A DNA stretch of 64,000 bases from Variovorax sp. CF079 (GTDB taxonomy: Bacteria; Pseudomonadota; Gammaproteobacteria; Burkholderiales; Burkholderiaceae_C), in NCBI RefSeq assembly GCF_900101545.1, contig NZ_FMZU01000017.1, positions 124,001 to 188,000 on the forward strand. Reading direction: 5' to 3'. The position numbers were made by a program, and so were the translations under genes. A model generated the notes under the pieces. The model saw only the letters and a program-made list of their open reading frames with translations, was not told the origin of the DNA and did no database searches. How positions within the stretch are numbered: position 1 is the first letter of the stretch; each line of letters starts with the position of its first letter. Below are positions 26,641 through 35,640 of this stretch, piece by piece.

Positions 26641-27050
26641 GGATTTCCTTTGGGCTCTTCGAGCAGGCCTTTCTCGCGCAGGATGCCGGTGGCGATGCCG
26701 AAGGCGTGGTTGGCCACCGGCACGCCGCAATAGATGGCGGCCATCATGATCACTTCCTTGATCTCCTCGGGCGAAAGCCGCGATTCGGGCGGGCCGTCGA
26801 GCGCGGCGCGCACGTGCATCGCAAATTCTTCGTACGCGTGGATGCCCAGCATCATCGACAGCACCATGAAGCGGCGCGTCTTGTCGCCCAATGCCGGGCG
26901 GCCCCAGATGTCGTTCCACGCATGTCGCGTGATCAGTTCCTGGAACTCGCTGTTGAAGGCATTGCGGTTGGCCAGCGACTTGTCGACCCAGGCATCGCCG
27001 AGGATGCGGCGGCGGTTGAGAAGACCGGCTTCGTAGTCGGGTGAAGTCAT
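26637..27050 (-). CDS. pcaC: 4-carboxymuconolactone decarboxylase
   Basis: 137 residues, the normal size of PcaC. The core RRFMVLSMMLGIHAYEEFAMH and EEIKEVIMMAAIYCGVPVANH is the CMD-family fold, and the N-terminal RRRILGDAWVDKSL is typical of the true decarboxylase. It converts 4-carboxymuconolactone to 3-oxoadipate enol-lactone. It overlaps pcaB upstream and pcaD downstream, each as ATGA, so the three are translated in step. Confidence 0.93.
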   Translation of the reverse strand: MTSPDYEAGLLNRRRILGDAWVDKSLANRNAFNSEFQELITRHAWNDIWGRPALGDKTRRFMVLSMMLGIHAYEEFAMHVRAALDGPPESRLSPEEIKEVIMMAAIYCGVPVANHAFGIATGILREKGLLEEPKGNP

Positions 27051-28258
27051 CGTGCAGTGTTTCGTGTGTCGAGTTGAGTTTGCAAGGCCTTGACCTGCGC
27101 CAGCGCGATCGTGCCGGCCGGCTCGGCGAGCGCCGGATCAAACCATTCGTCTGCGGCTTCGCGCGGAAGTTCCGCGCGCAAGCGGTCGATGTTGGCACGC
27201 ATGCGCGCGGCATCGATCTGCAGGCCGGGCAAGGCGCCGGCCAGCGCGCGCACGCTGCCGTGGGCGGACATCAGCAACTGGGGCCATTCGCCCAGCTCGG
27301 CCTGCCAGGCGCCGAGCGCGCGCTCGTGCTCCTGCGGCATCGCGGCCAGCAAGGCGGCCACGCGCTGCGGCGCGCGCTGCGCGGCCGCCAGCGCCACCAT
27401 CGAAGCCACCGGGTTGCGCTTGTGCGGCATCGCCGAGGAGCCGCCGCGTCCGGGCTCGCTGGGCTCGGCCAGTTCGCCGACTTCGTACTGGCCCATGAGC
27501 GCGATGTCCTTCGCGATCTTGCCGAGGCTGCCGACCATGAGGCCCAGCTCGCAGCCGAGCGCGATCCATTCGTCGCGCTGGGTGTGCCAGGTCGCGCCCG
27601 GGTCGCCCAGGCCCAGCTCCTCGGCCATGCGCTGCCGCACCGCCGGCCCCTGCCCCTTCATCTGCGCCAGCGTGCCCACGGCCCCGCCGAGCTGCAGCTG
27701 CAGCGCGCGGCGCGCCGTCTCGGCCAGCCGCGCGCGGCTGCGCACCAGCGGCGCGGCCCAGGCGGCGCACTTGAGCCCGAAGCTCGTGACCGAGGCCGGC
27801 TGCATCAGCGTGCGCGCGAGGATCGGCGTCGCGGCATGCCGCTTGGCATGCGCAAGCAGCGCCTGGGCCGCCTTGACCAGGTCGGCCTCGACCAGCGCCA
27901 CCGCCTCGCGCGTGACCAGCGCCATCGCGCTGTCGATCACGTCCTGGCTGGTGCTTCCGAAATGCACGAAGGGCACTGCCTCGGCATTGAACAAACCCAC
28001 CGCCTCCTTGAGGCTCTTGACCAGCGGGATCGCCACACTGCCGGCGCGGCCGCTGTCGCGCACGATCTTGGCGACATCGAACAGCTCGACCTTGCAGCTG
28101 CCGGCGATCGAATGCGCTGCCGATTCGGGAATGAGGCCCTCGGCTGCCTGCGCGCGCGCGAGCGCGGCCTCGAAGCGCAGCATCGCGCCGACGAAGTTGT
28201 GGTCGCTGAATGCGGCCAGGGTTTCGGATGTGGAGAGGAAGCCTTCGAAGATGCTCAT
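27047..28258 (-). CDS. pcaB: 3-carboxy-cis,cis-muconate cycloisomerase
   Basis: 403 residues of the fumarase/aspartase superfamily. The superfamily signature is GGSSAMPHKRNPVASM at about residues 270-285; the N-terminal MLRFEAALARAQAAEGLIP and VPFVHFGSTSQDVIDSAMA hold other active-site parts. PcaB lactonises 3-carboxymuconate, the product of protocatechuate 3,4-dioxygenase. That dioxygenase (pcaGH) is not encoded in the window. The gene starts 13 bases after the dehydrogenase-like gene in the operon. Confidence 0.94.
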   Translation of the reverse strand: MSIFEGFLSTSETLAAFSDHNFVGAMLRFEAALARAQAAEGLIPESAAHSIAGSCKVELFDVAKIVRDSGRAGSVAIPLVKSLKEAVGLFNAEAVPFVHFGSTSQDVIDSAMALVTREAVALVEADLVKAAQALLAHAKRHAATPILARTLMQPASVTSFGLKCAAWAAPLVRSRARLAETARRALQLQLGGAVGTLAQMKGQGPAVRQRMAEELGLGDPGATWHTQRDEWIALGCELGLMVGSLGKIAKDIALMGQYEVGELAEPSEPGRGGSSAMPHKRNPVASMVALAAAQRAPQRVAALLAAMPQEHERALGAWQAELGEWPQLLMSAHGSVRALAGALPGLQIDAARMRANIDRLRAELPREAADEWFDPALAEPAGTIALAQVKALQTQLDTRNTAR

Positions 28259-28271
28259 GGCAGATAGGCGC

Positions 28272-29108
28272 TCAATAGGCGATCTGCGCCACGGCCCGCA
28301 GGTCTTCCGGCGTCGCAGTGCCGAAGCCGAAGAATTCGAGGTACGCAGGGATCATTTCGAACAGCATGTCGGTGCCGACCTGGACCGCGCAGCCCTTGTC
28401 GCGTGCGGCCCGCAGCAGCGGGGTGTACTCGGATTTCATCACGACCTCGCCGACGAAGGTGGACGGCGCGATGCGATCGACGTCGAAGGGTAGCGGATCG
28501 CTCTCCTTCATGCCGAGCGGCGTGGCATTGACCACCACGTCGTAGCCGGCGGGGTCGCTGGAGCCGGTGGCGACGCCCAGTTTCGAGTAGTGCGTGGTGA
28601 GCCGGCCCGCGAGGGCCTTCGCCGACGCCGCGTTGGCGTCGAAGAGCGAAAGCTGCGCGACGCCGGCCGCGGCCAGCGAGGCGGCGATCGCCGAGCCCAC
28701 GCCGCCGCAGCCCGACACCAGCACGCGCGCGCCTTCGAGCGCGCGGCCCTTGCGCAGCACGCCGCGCACGAAGCCGGCGCCGTCGAACTGGTCGCCCACG
28801 AGCGTGCCGTCGGCGCGCTTCAGCACCGCGTTGCAGGCGCCTGCGATCCTGGCGGCCGGCGTCAGTTCGTCGACCAGGTCCATGGTCGTGATCTTGTGCG
28901 GCATGGTGACGAGCGCGCCACGGATGTTGGTGAGCCGGAACAGCGACGCGAAGGCGGCCGCATAGTCCTCGGCCTTGATGCCCATCGGCACCACCACGGC
29001 GTCGATGCCCTGCTGTTCGAACCAGGGGTTGTAGATCATCGGCGCCTTGAAGCTCTCGGTCGGATAACCGAGGTGGGCGATGAGGGTGGTCTTTCCGGAA
29101 ATCGTCAT
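28272..29108 (-). CDS. Shikimate dehydrogenase-like protein A
   Basis: 278 residues. The AroE family catalytic lysine is in VTMPHKITTMDLVD, the Asn in AGACNAVLK and the paired Asp in GDQFDGAGF. The dinucleotide site is VLVSGCGGVGSAIAASLAA, and NATPLGMKESDPLP is the family C-terminal motif. The usual substrate site (H-S-K-S-P, two serines for the shikimate carboxylate) is replaced by HLGYPTESFKAP, so shikimate or quinate cannot be assumed. Its position with a dehydroshikimate dehydratase-like gene and pca genes argues for catabolism rather than aromatic biosynthesis. It overlaps the neighbouring oxidoreductase gene by four bases. Confidence 0.87.
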   Translation of the reverse strand: MTISGKTTLIAHLGYPTESFKAPMIYNPWFEQQGIDAVVVPMGIKAEDYAAAFASLFRLTNIRGALVTMPHKITTMDLVDELTPAARIAGACNAVLKRADGTLVGDQFDGAGFVRGVLRKGRALEGARVLVSGCGGVGSAIAASLAAAGVAQLSLFDANAASAKALAGRLTTHYSKLGVATGSSDPAGYDVVVNATPLGMKESDPLPFDVDRIAPSTFVGEVVMKSEYTPLLRAARDKGCAVQVGTDMLFEMIPAYLEFFGFGTATPEDLRAVAQIAY

Positions 29109-30148
29109 GATGGGATTGCGACCCGAAGGCCGGTATGCGCGGCCTCGGCGACCGCAAGGGTGACAGCCAGCGTGCGCATGGCATCGCGCACGGTGACACG
29201 GGGCGGCACTTCGCGCCGCACCACGGCGCAGAAATGAGCGAGCTGGCGCGCGAGCGGATCGGTCTCTTGCATGTCGACCCTGCTGCGTACCATCGGGCTG
29301 AACCACGAGGCCGCGCCCGCGTACTCGAGCACGCGCAGGGTGGGCACCTGCAGCGAGCCGTGCGCGCCGGCGATGATGTAGCAGTCCTGGTCCGCATGGT
29401 GGTCGTAGGCCTTGTTCTCGCCCGAGGTCTGCTCCCAGCTGCGCGGACTGGCCGCAGCATCCGACAGCATGAAAGTCCCGAGCGCGCCGTTGGCGAAGCG
29501 CAGGTTGATGGCGACCGTGTCCTCCACCTCGAAGCCGCGCGCCGCATGGGAAGCGAAGGCCTGCACCTCGACGATCTCGCCCACCAGCGCGCGCAGGTTG
29601 TCGATCTCGTGCACCAGGTTGATCAGGATCGGCCCGCCGCCCTTCTGCCGGCGCCAGGCGGTCTCGAAGTAGTCGTCGGGCTTGTGGAAGGTGGCGCTGG
29701 CCGTCACGGCCACCAGCTTGCCGAGGCGGCCGCCGGCGATGGTCTCGCGCGCGGCTTCGAGAACGGCGCTGTGGCGCCGGTGATGGCCCACCAGCACCGG
29801 CACGTTGGAGGCTTCCACCGCCGCGGCCAGCCGCTCGGCTTCCGCCACGGAATCGGCCACCGGCTTCTCGACCAGCGCCGGCACGCCGGCCGCTACGCAG
29901 GCCAGTGCACCGGGCACATGCAGCGCGTTCGGCGTGGCCAGGACCACGCCGTCGGGCCGCGCCGCGGCCAGCAGCGCTTCGAGGTCCGGGTACAGCGGCA
30001 CGCCGGCCTCGGCCGCCAGCGCAGTCGCGCTCGGGAACGGGTCGGCAAAGCCGATCAATTCGCAGGCGCTGTTCGCGACCATGCGCATCCAATGCGCCCG
30101 GCCGATCAGGCCGGCGCCGGCGATCGCGAGGCGCAGCTTCCTGTCCAT
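29105..30148 (-). CDS. Gfo/Idh/MocA-family oxidoreductase
   Basis: 347 residues. The NAD(P) site is LRLAIAGAGLIGRAHWMRM at the N-terminus. PALVEKPVADSVAEAERLA has the catalytic EKP lysine, and GGGPILINLVHEIDNLRAL carries the H-x-x-D pattern of the C-terminal domain. Members act on sugars, inositols and related cyclic alcohols. In this operon it may oxidise a ring hydroxyl of a hydroaromatic substrate before the dehydratase step; that is inference. It lies between the transporter ATPase gene and the dehydrogenase-like gene A. Confidence 0.9.
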   Translation of the reverse strand: MDRKLRLAIAGAGLIGRAHWMRMVANSACELIGFADPFPSATALAAEAGVPLYPDLEALLAAARPDGVVLATPNALHVPGALACVAAGVPALVEKPVADSVAEAERLAAAVEASNVPVLVGHHRRHSAVLEAARETIAGGRLGKLVAVTASATFHKPDDYFETAWRRQKGGGPILINLVHEIDNLRALVGEIVEVQAFASHAARGFEVEDTVAINLRFANGALGTFMLSDAAASPRSWEQTSGENKAYDHHADQDCYIIAGAHGSLQVPTLRVLEYAGAASWFSPMVRSRVDMQETDPLARQLAHFCAVVRREVPPRVTVRDAMRTLAVTLAVAEAAHTGLRVAIPS

Positions 30149-30160
30149 CGCACCCTCTCC

Positions 30161-30916
30161 TCAGACCGTGACGGCCGGCGCCGCGGCGGCATGCGCGCCG
30201 CCGAGGAACAGGCGTTCGATGTTCGGATCGGCCAGCAGTTCGGAGGCCGGCTTGTGCAGCACCAGCCGGCCCGATTCGAGCGCGATGGCCTCGTCGGCCA
30301 TCTTCAGCGCGCTCTTCACGTTCTGCTCGACCATCAGCACCGTGGTGCCCTGGTCGGCAAGCTTGCGCAACAGCCTGAACACGTCCTGCACCACCATCGG
30401 CGACAGGCCGATCGAGGGTTCGTCGATCAAGAGCACCTTGGGCCGCAGCAGCAGCGCACGGCCGACCTCGAGCTGCTTCTGCTCGCCACCGGAGAGCGAA
30501 GAAGCCGCGCTGTTCATGCGCTCCTTCACGCGCGGGAAGAGCTCGAGCACTTCGGGAATGCGCTCGTGCGTGGTCTTCATGCCCAGCGTGATGCCGCCGA
30601 GCTCGAGGTTCTCGTAGGCCGTCAACTGGCCGAACAGATTGCGCCCCTGCGGCACGAAGGCAATGCCGTGCTTCACCAGCAGGTCTTTGGGACTGGCGCC
30701 GGTGATGTCTTCGCCATCGAGCAGGACCCGCCCGTTGCGCACCTTGAGCAGGCCGAACAGCGTCTTGAGCACGGTCGACTTGCCCGCGCCGTTGGGCCCG
30801 AGCAGCAGCGTGATCTTGCCGCGCCTGGCCTTGAAGGACAGGTTGTTGAGGATCATGAAATCCTTGTAGCCCGCCAGCACGTTGTCGAATTCGATGCAGG
30901 TGTCGGTGGTGGTCAT
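30161..30916 (-). CDS. ABC transporter ATPase, LivF type
   Basis: 251 residues: Walker A LLGPNGAGKST, Q-loop FVPQGRNLFGQLTAYENLEL, signature LSGGEQKQLEVGRALLLRP, Walker B VLLIDEPSIGLSPMV, all in the LivF form. It energises the branched-chain-amino-acid-type importer encoded by this operon. The ATG at 30916 is two bases after the LivG-type stop. The operon context suggests an aromatic or hydroaromatic acid as cargo rather than leucine. Confidence 0.94.
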   Translation of the reverse strand: MTTTDTCIEFDNVLAGYKDFMILNNLSFKARRGKITLLLGPNGAGKSTVLKTLFGLLKVRNGRVLLDGEDITGASPKDLLVKHGIAFVPQGRNLFGQLTAYENLELGGITLGMKTTHERIPEVLELFPRVKERMNSAASSLSGGEQKQLEVGRALLLRPKVLLIDEPSIGLSPMVVQDVFRLLRKLADQGTTVLMVEQNVKSALKMADEAIALESGRLVLHKPASELLADPNIERLFLGGAHAAAAPAVTV

Positions 30917-30918
30917 GA

Positions 30919-31704
30919 TCAATTCCCGAGATAGGCGTCGAGCACCTGCTTGTTGGCGCGGATCTCGGCCGGCGTGCCGATCGCCATGACCTTGCCCTCG
31001 ACCATCACCATGATGCGGTGGCACAGGTCCATCACGAAGTCCATGTTGTGCTCGATCACGACGAAGCTGCCGCGGCGCGTGCGATTCAGGTCCTTCAGCA
31101 GAGTCGAGAGTCCGCCGACCAGGCTGGGATTGACGCCTGCGCAGGGCTCGTCGAGCAGCACCAGGTCGGGCTCGCTCATGAAGGCCATGCCGATGTCCAC
31201 CAGCTTCTGCTGGCCGTAGGAGAGCGTGCCGGCCTTCTTGTTCGCGACGTGGCGGATGCGGAACTGGTCGATCAGCGCGTCGGCCTTCGGCCCCAGGCCC
31301 GAGTCGCCGGGCGCGAACATGCGGCTGAACATGCTGCCCTGGTGTTCCTGCGCCGCGACGATCAGGTTCTCGCGCACCGTCATCTTGCCGAACACCTGCA
31401 GCGTCTGGAAGGTGCGGCCGACGCCGCGCCGGTTGAGCTCGAGCGGACCCAGCTTGGTGACGTCCTCGCCCTTGAGTTCGATGCGGCCGGCATCGGGCGT
31501 GATCTGGCCCAGCATGCTGTTGAACAGCGTGGTCTTGCCCGAGCCGTTGGGACCGATCACGCCGAAGATCTCGCCGGGGCGCACCTCGAAGCTCACGCCG
31601 CCGACGGCCTGGATGGCGCCGTAGGCCTTGCTGAGATCGGTCACGCGAAGAACCGGCACCACTTGCTGCTCCGGCACGATAGCTTCCGCAAGCACGGCGT
31701 TCAT
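30919..31704 (-). CDS. ABC transporter ATPase, LivG type
   Basis: 261 residues: Walker A VIGPNGSGKTT, the LivG insert RRGVGRTFQTLQVFGKMTV, signature TLSYGQQKLVDIGMAF, Walker B LVLLDEPCAGVNPSL, and H-loop VIEHNMDFVM. An N-terminal extension of about 17 residues precedes the first strand. The start overlaps the LivM-type stop by four bases. It forms the ATPase pair with the LivF-type protein. Confidence 0.94.
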   Translation of the reverse strand: MNAVLAEAIVPEQQVVPVLRVTDLSKAYGAIQAVGGVSFEVRPGEIFGVIGPNGSGKTTLFNSMLGQITPDAGRIELKGEDVTKLGPLELNRRGVGRTFQTLQVFGKMTVRENLIVAAQEHQGSMFSRMFAPGDSGLGPKADALIDQFRIRHVANKKAGTLSYGQQKLVDIGMAFMSEPDLVLLDEPCAGVNPSLVGGLSTLLKDLNRTRRGSFVVIEHNMDFVMDLCHRIMVMVEGKVMAIGTPAEIRANKQVLDAYLGN

Positions 31705-32696
31705 GTGGCAGCTCCCATGCTCGCGGCAGCAGCGGAGCGCGCGGCCGAGGCCTCGCGCGCTTCGCGGCGTGCCCGGATCCGATCGGGGATCGAGAGCAGG
31801 CCGTCCGGCAGCCAGACCATCAGCACCACCACGGCGGCGCCGAACAGCGGCAGGTACCAGTCGGCCACGCCCGGCACGTCGCGCAGCCACTCGGGCACGA
31901 TCACGCCGACGGCCGCGCCCAGCACCGGCCCCCAGAAGTAGCCGGGGCCGCCGACCACCACCATCAGGTACATCATGATCGAGGCCGCCACGGTGAAGGG
32001 CGCCGGCTCGATGAACTGCACCAGCGAGGCGAACAGCGCGCCGGCGATGCCCGCATAGGCGGCGCCGATGGCAAAGCTCAGCAAGGTGTAGCTGCGCACG
32101 CTGATCCCCAGGCTCTCGGCGCGGATCGGGTTGTCGCGCAGCGCGGTGAAGGCCTTGCCCCAGGGCGAGCGCAGGAGGCCCCACAGCAGGAGCGCGAGCA
32201 GCACGGCGACGGCGAGCACGAAGTAGTAGTAGGCCAGGTTGCCCTCCAGCGACAGCCCGGCCAGCTCGGGCCGCGGGATGTTGTTGATGCCGAAGGTGCC
32301 GCCGGTCAGCCACTCCTCGTTGCGCATCAAGAGCCAGATCGCGGTGTTGAAGCCCAGCGTGGCGAAGGCGAGGTAGATCGCCTGCACGCGCAGCGCCGGA
32401 AAGCCCAGCACGAGGCCGACCGCGAAGCACAGCAGCGCCGCCGCAGGCAGGCCCAGCCAGAAGCTGATGCCGGCCTTCATGAGGATCGCCACCGTGTAGG
32501 CGCCGATGCCGAGGAAGGCCGCATGGCCCAGCGACTTCTGGCCCGCATAGCCCACCGTCAGGTTGAGCCCCATGGTGGCGATGATGAACACCAGCCAGTA
32601 GCTCAGCAGGTAGATGCCGTAGTTCTTGAGGAAGTTGGGCGCGATCAGCAGCGCGGCCGCAGCCACGGCGATCAGCGCGAGGTGCATCTTCTTCAT
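31701..32696 (-). CDS. ABC transporter permease, LivM type
   Basis: 331 residues with about nine membrane segments. LNLTVGYAGQKSLGHAAFLG is the hallmark stretch of LivM permeases, and TALRDNPIRAESLGISVRSY is the cytoplasmic coupling loop. An alanine-rich tail (SAARSAAAASM) closes the protein. A Met three codons into the frame is an alternative start. It overlaps the LivH-type stop by four bases. Confidence 0.93.
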   Translation of the reverse strand: MKKMHLALIAVAAAALLIAPNFLKNYGIYLLSYWLVFIIATMGLNLTVGYAGQKSLGHAAFLGIGAYTVAILMKAGISFWLGLPAAALLCFAVGLVLGFPALRVQAIYLAFATLGFNTAIWLLMRNEEWLTGGTFGINNIPRPELAGLSLEGNLAYYYFVLAVAVLLALLLWGLLRSPWGKAFTALRDNPIRAESLGISVRSYTLLSFAIGAAYAGIAGALFASLVQFIEPAPFTVAASIMMYLMVVVGGPGYFWGPVLGAAVGVIVPEWLRDVPGVADWYLPLFGAAVVVLMVWLPDGLLSIPDRIRARREAREASAARSAAAASMGAAT

Positions 32697-33568
32697 ACCT
32701 TGCGCTCCTCTTTCTTGCCCAGCAGGCCTTGCGGCTTGAACAGGATCACGACCATGAAGATGACCAGCGCCACCGCGTCCTTGTAGGCCGGCGAGATGTA
32801 GGCCGAGGCCAGGTTCTCCGCCACGCCGACGATCAGGCCGCCGAGCAGCGCGCCGCGCGAGTTGTTGAAGCCGCCGATGATGGCCGCGAAGAAGGCCTTG
32901 GTGCCCAGGCCCTCGCCCATGTCGAACTTGGCGAGGTAGGTGGGCGTGACCAAGAGCGCCGCCGCCACCGCCAGCGCCGCATTGATGGCGAAGGTGTAGA
33001 AGATCATGCGCGGCACGTTGATGCCCAGCACGCTCGCGCTCTCGGTGTTCTGCGCCACGGCCTGCATCGCGCGGCCGGTCACGGTCTTCGAGATGAAGGC
33101 CTGCGTGGCCAGCACGATCGCCACCGCCAGCCCGAAGGTGCCGAGGTCGGCCATCGTGACGGTGACCCCCGCCACGTTGAAGAGCTTGTCGGCGAAGAGG
33201 CTGGGGAACGGATGGGCCTCGGCGCTGTAGCCGGCGCGCACGCCGTTGCGCAGCGCGATCGACAGGCCGATGGTGGCCACCACGATCGGCATCATCCCGA
33301 ACTTGAACAGCGGATCGACCAGACCGCGCTTGAAGAGCCAGCCCAGCACGAACACCGCCACCACGATGGTCAGCACGAAACTCAGCGAGAATGGTGCGCC
33401 GAAGGACATGAAGGCGAGCATCGCGAAGGCCGGCAGCATCACGAACTCGCCCTGCGCGAAGTTGATGGTGCCGCTGGCCTGCCACAGCAGCGTGAAGCCC
33501 AGCGCAGCCAGCGCATAGATGCTACCGGTGGCCAGCCCGCTCAAGAAGAGCTGGATGAAGTCCGTCAT
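32693..33568 (-). CDS. ABC transporter permease, LivH type
   Basis: 291 residues with about eight membrane segments and the LivH opening LFLSGLATGSIYALAALGFT and INFAQGEFVMLPAFAM. The coupling loop is GRAMQAVAQNTESASVLGIN. It pairs with the LivM-type protein to form the membrane channel. It starts seven bases after the binding protein stop. Confidence 0.93.
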   Translation of the reverse strand: MTDFIQLFLSGLATGSIYALAALGFTLLWQASGTINFAQGEFVMLPAFAMLAFMSFGAPFSLSFVLTIVVAVFVLGWLFKRGLVDPLFKFGMMPIVVATIGLSIALRNGVRAGYSAEAHPFPSLFADKLFNVAGVTVTMADLGTFGLAVAIVLATQAFISKTVTGRAMQAVAQNTESASVLGINVPRMIFYTFAINAALAVAAALLVTPTYLAKFDMGEGLGTKAFFAAIIGGFNNSRGALLGGLIVGVAENLASAYISPAYKDAVALVIFMVVILFKPQGLLGKKEERKV

Positions 33569-33575
33569 GGCGGGG

Positions 33576-34742
33576 CTACTTGGCGGCTGCGCCCAGGGCC
33601 GGCAGCGTGGCGATCACTTCCTGCTTGCCGTTCTTCACCTCCACCATGAAGCTTTCGCGGTCGAGGTCGCCGTTGGCGTCGACGCTGACGTCCATCAGCA
33701 CGCCGGGCTGCTGCGCGGTGCTTACCTTTAGGCCGTGCAGCGCGGCGGCCACGGCCTTGCGGTCGAGCTTGCCGGCCTTCTCGATCCCAGCCTTCAACAG
33801 GTAGATGCCCGAGTAGCCCTTCATGCCGTTGTGGTCCGAGACGTACTTGTATTCCTTCTCGAACTTGGCGCGGAAGGCGCGGATGGCCGGGTTCGGCGCG
33901 TCGACCGTGAGCCCCACGTGCGCGATCGCGCCGTTGGCGGCCTCGCCCGCGAGGTCGATCACCTTCTGCCCGGTGAGCGTGGTCTCGCCGATGATCGGCT
34001 TGGTCCAGCCCTGCTTGCGCAGCTCGCGCAGCAGGCGCGCCGACTCTTCCTCGTTGCTGTAGGCGAAGAGCGCATCGGCATTGCTCTGCTTGGCGCGCAG
34101 CACCGCGGCGGAAAAGTCGATCTGGCCCGGCTCGGTCGAGATCTCGGCCGCGATCTTCACCGGCGTGGCGGCCAGCGCCTTCTTCATCGAATCGAGGCCG
34201 CCCTTGCCGAAGTCGTTGTTCACGTAGATCATGGCCAGCGTCTTCGCCTTCAGTTGCTGGTCGATGTAGCGCGCGACCTTTGGCATCGCGGTGGTCTGCG
34301 TGAAGCTGGTGCGGAAGATGTACTTGTTGCCCTGCTGCGTGATGCTGGCCGCCTCGCCGCCGGTGAAATTGGGAATCTCGGCGCGGCGGCTCTCGGCCAT
34401 GCTGACCATGATCGAGCCCGAGAACACGGGGCCGAAGATGGCGAAGACCTCGTTGTCCACCGCCTTCTGCGTCAGGCCCTTGGCGACGCCGGGATTGCTC
34501 TGCGTGTCGCTGGTGCTCGACTCGATCTTCTTGCCGAGGATGCCGCCCGAGGCGTTGATCTCCTTCACCGCCAGCTCGACGCCGTTCTTGAAGTTGGTGC
34601 CGGCGGTCGCACCGCCGCCCGAGAGCTCCACGATGTTGACGATCTTGATCGTGTTCTGCGCGAATGCGCCTGAAGCGCCCGCGGCCACGGCACAGGCGGC
34701 GATGAGTTGGATCGCGAATCGACGCGACTGAACGATGGTCAT
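33576..34742 (-). CDS. ABC transporter substrate-binding protein, LivK type
   Basis: 388 residues. A signal peptide (about residues 1-28, ending ASGAFA-QN) is followed by the periplasmic-binding fold of the Leu/Ile/Val family: IKIVNIVELSGGGATAGTNF, AVDNEVFAIFGPVFSGS, NDFGKGGLDSMKKALAAT and YSNEEESARLLRELRKQGW. Many relatives bind aromatic acids; this and the operon point to a phenolic, quinate- or shikimate-like ligand. The start overlaps the preceding dehydratase-like gene by four bases. Confidence 0.92.
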   Translation of the reverse strand: MTIVQSRRFAIQLIAACAVAAGASGAFAQNTIKIVNIVELSGGGATAGTNFKNGVELAVKEINASGGILGKKIESSTSDTQSNPGVAKGLTQKAVDNEVFAIFGPVFSGSIMVSMAESRRAEIPNFTGGEAASITQQGNKYIFRTSFTQTTAMPKVARYIDQQLKAKTLAMIYVNNDFGKGGLDSMKKALAATPVKIAAEISTEPGQIDFSAAVLRAKQSNADALFAYSNEEESARLLRELRKQGWTKPIIGETTLTGQKVIDLAGEAANGAIAHVGLTVDAPNPAIRAFRAKFEKEYKYVSDHNGMKGYSGIYLLKAGIEKAGKLDRKAVAAALHGLKVSTAQQPGVLMDVSVDANGDLDRESFMVEVKNGKQEVIATLPALGAAAK

Positions 34743-35620
34743 GCTTGTCTCCTTGGGGTTGAATTGCTGGTACTCACGTGGCTCTCGCTGATCCAGCGCG
34801 CGCTCTTCATGGCGCGCTGGCCGACCACCATGGGGTCGGAATTCACATAGTCGTCGTTGAACACCTCGAAGGTGTAGTGGCCGCGGTAGCCCTTGTCCTC
34901 GAGCAGCTGCACCAGGTCGCGCACGTCGTGCAGGCCTTCGCCCGGAAACAGGCGCTGGTGGCGCGCGAGCTCGATCATGTCGGCCTGGCGGTCGCTGTAC
35001 TCGAAGAAGTAGTCGGCCAGCTGCACCAGGAAGATCTTCTCGACCGGCACCTGGGCCAGCTGCGCGAGCGTCTCGGGCGTGTCGTCGCCATGCACCGACA
35101 TGTGGAAGGAATCGAGATTGAGGCCCACGTTCTGGCGGTTGCAGCGCTTCACGATGTCCCAGGCCTGGTGCCAGCGGTTGACGTGGCGGCCCCAGGACAG
35201 GGCCTCGTAGCAGATGCGGATGCCGAGCGGCGTGGCCAGCGTCGCGAGCGTGCGCAAGTCTTCGGCCGCGCGCTCCGGATCGTCGATGGCCAGCGGCGAG
35301 GTGGTGGAGCACACCAGCAGCAGGTCGGCGCCGACCAGCGCCATCTGGCGCAGCTGTTCGCGCGCCATCTCGAGCCGGTGCGGCCGCATGGCGTCGGGCG
35401 CGCATTCGAAATCGCGCAGCGGCTGGAAGTCGGTGACCTTGAGGCCGCTGGCCTTCACCAGTTCGGCCGCTTTCTCGACGCCGGCGGGGTGCGCGATCAG
35501 GTCGCGCGCCCACAGCTCAACGCCGGAAAAACCCGCGGCTTTCATGCATTCGAGCTTGTGCCCGAGGTCGCCGCCCATGGTGACGGTGTTGAAGCCGAAA
35601 CGGTCGAGGGAGATGGCCAT
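34739..35620 (-). CDS. 3-Dehydroshikimate dehydratase-like TIM-barrel protein
   Basis: 293 residues, an AP-endonuclease-type barrel. The residues expected for metal binding in QuiC-type dehydratases are present in order: Glu in ICYEALSWGRHVNRW, Asp and His in LNLDSFHMSV, Gln in IFLVQLADYFF, and Glu in YTFEVFNDDY; HQRLFPGEGLHDV holds the conserved Arg and His. These enzymes turn 3-dehydroshikimate into protocatechuate, the input for pcaGH and pcaBCD. The bipartite QuiC of pseudomonads is about 630 residues; this is the single-domain form. A sugar isomerase role is possible but less likely in this context. Confidence 0.82.
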   Translation of the reverse strand: MAISLDRFGFNTVTMGGDLGHKLECMKAAGFSGVELWARDLIAHPAGVEKAAELVKASGLKVTDFQPLRDFECAPDAMRPHRLEMAREQLRQMALVGADLLLVCSTTSPLAIDDPERAAEDLRTLATLATPLGIRICYEALSWGRHVNRWHQAWDIVKRCNRQNVGLNLDSFHMSVHGDDTPETLAQLAQVPVEKIFLVQLADYFFEYSDRQADMIELARHQRLFPGEGLHDVRDLVQLLEDKGYRGHYTFEVFNDDYVNSDPMVVGQRAMKSARWISESHVSTSNSTPRRQA

Positions 35621-35640
35621 GATGCTTTGCGCGCGCCCGT

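Noticed and set aside
30161..34742. A plain leucine/isoleucine/valine importer
   Set aside because: The five genes are embedded, with overlaps, in a hydroaromatic breakdown operon controlled by an IclR regulator; family resemblance alone does not fix the substrate.
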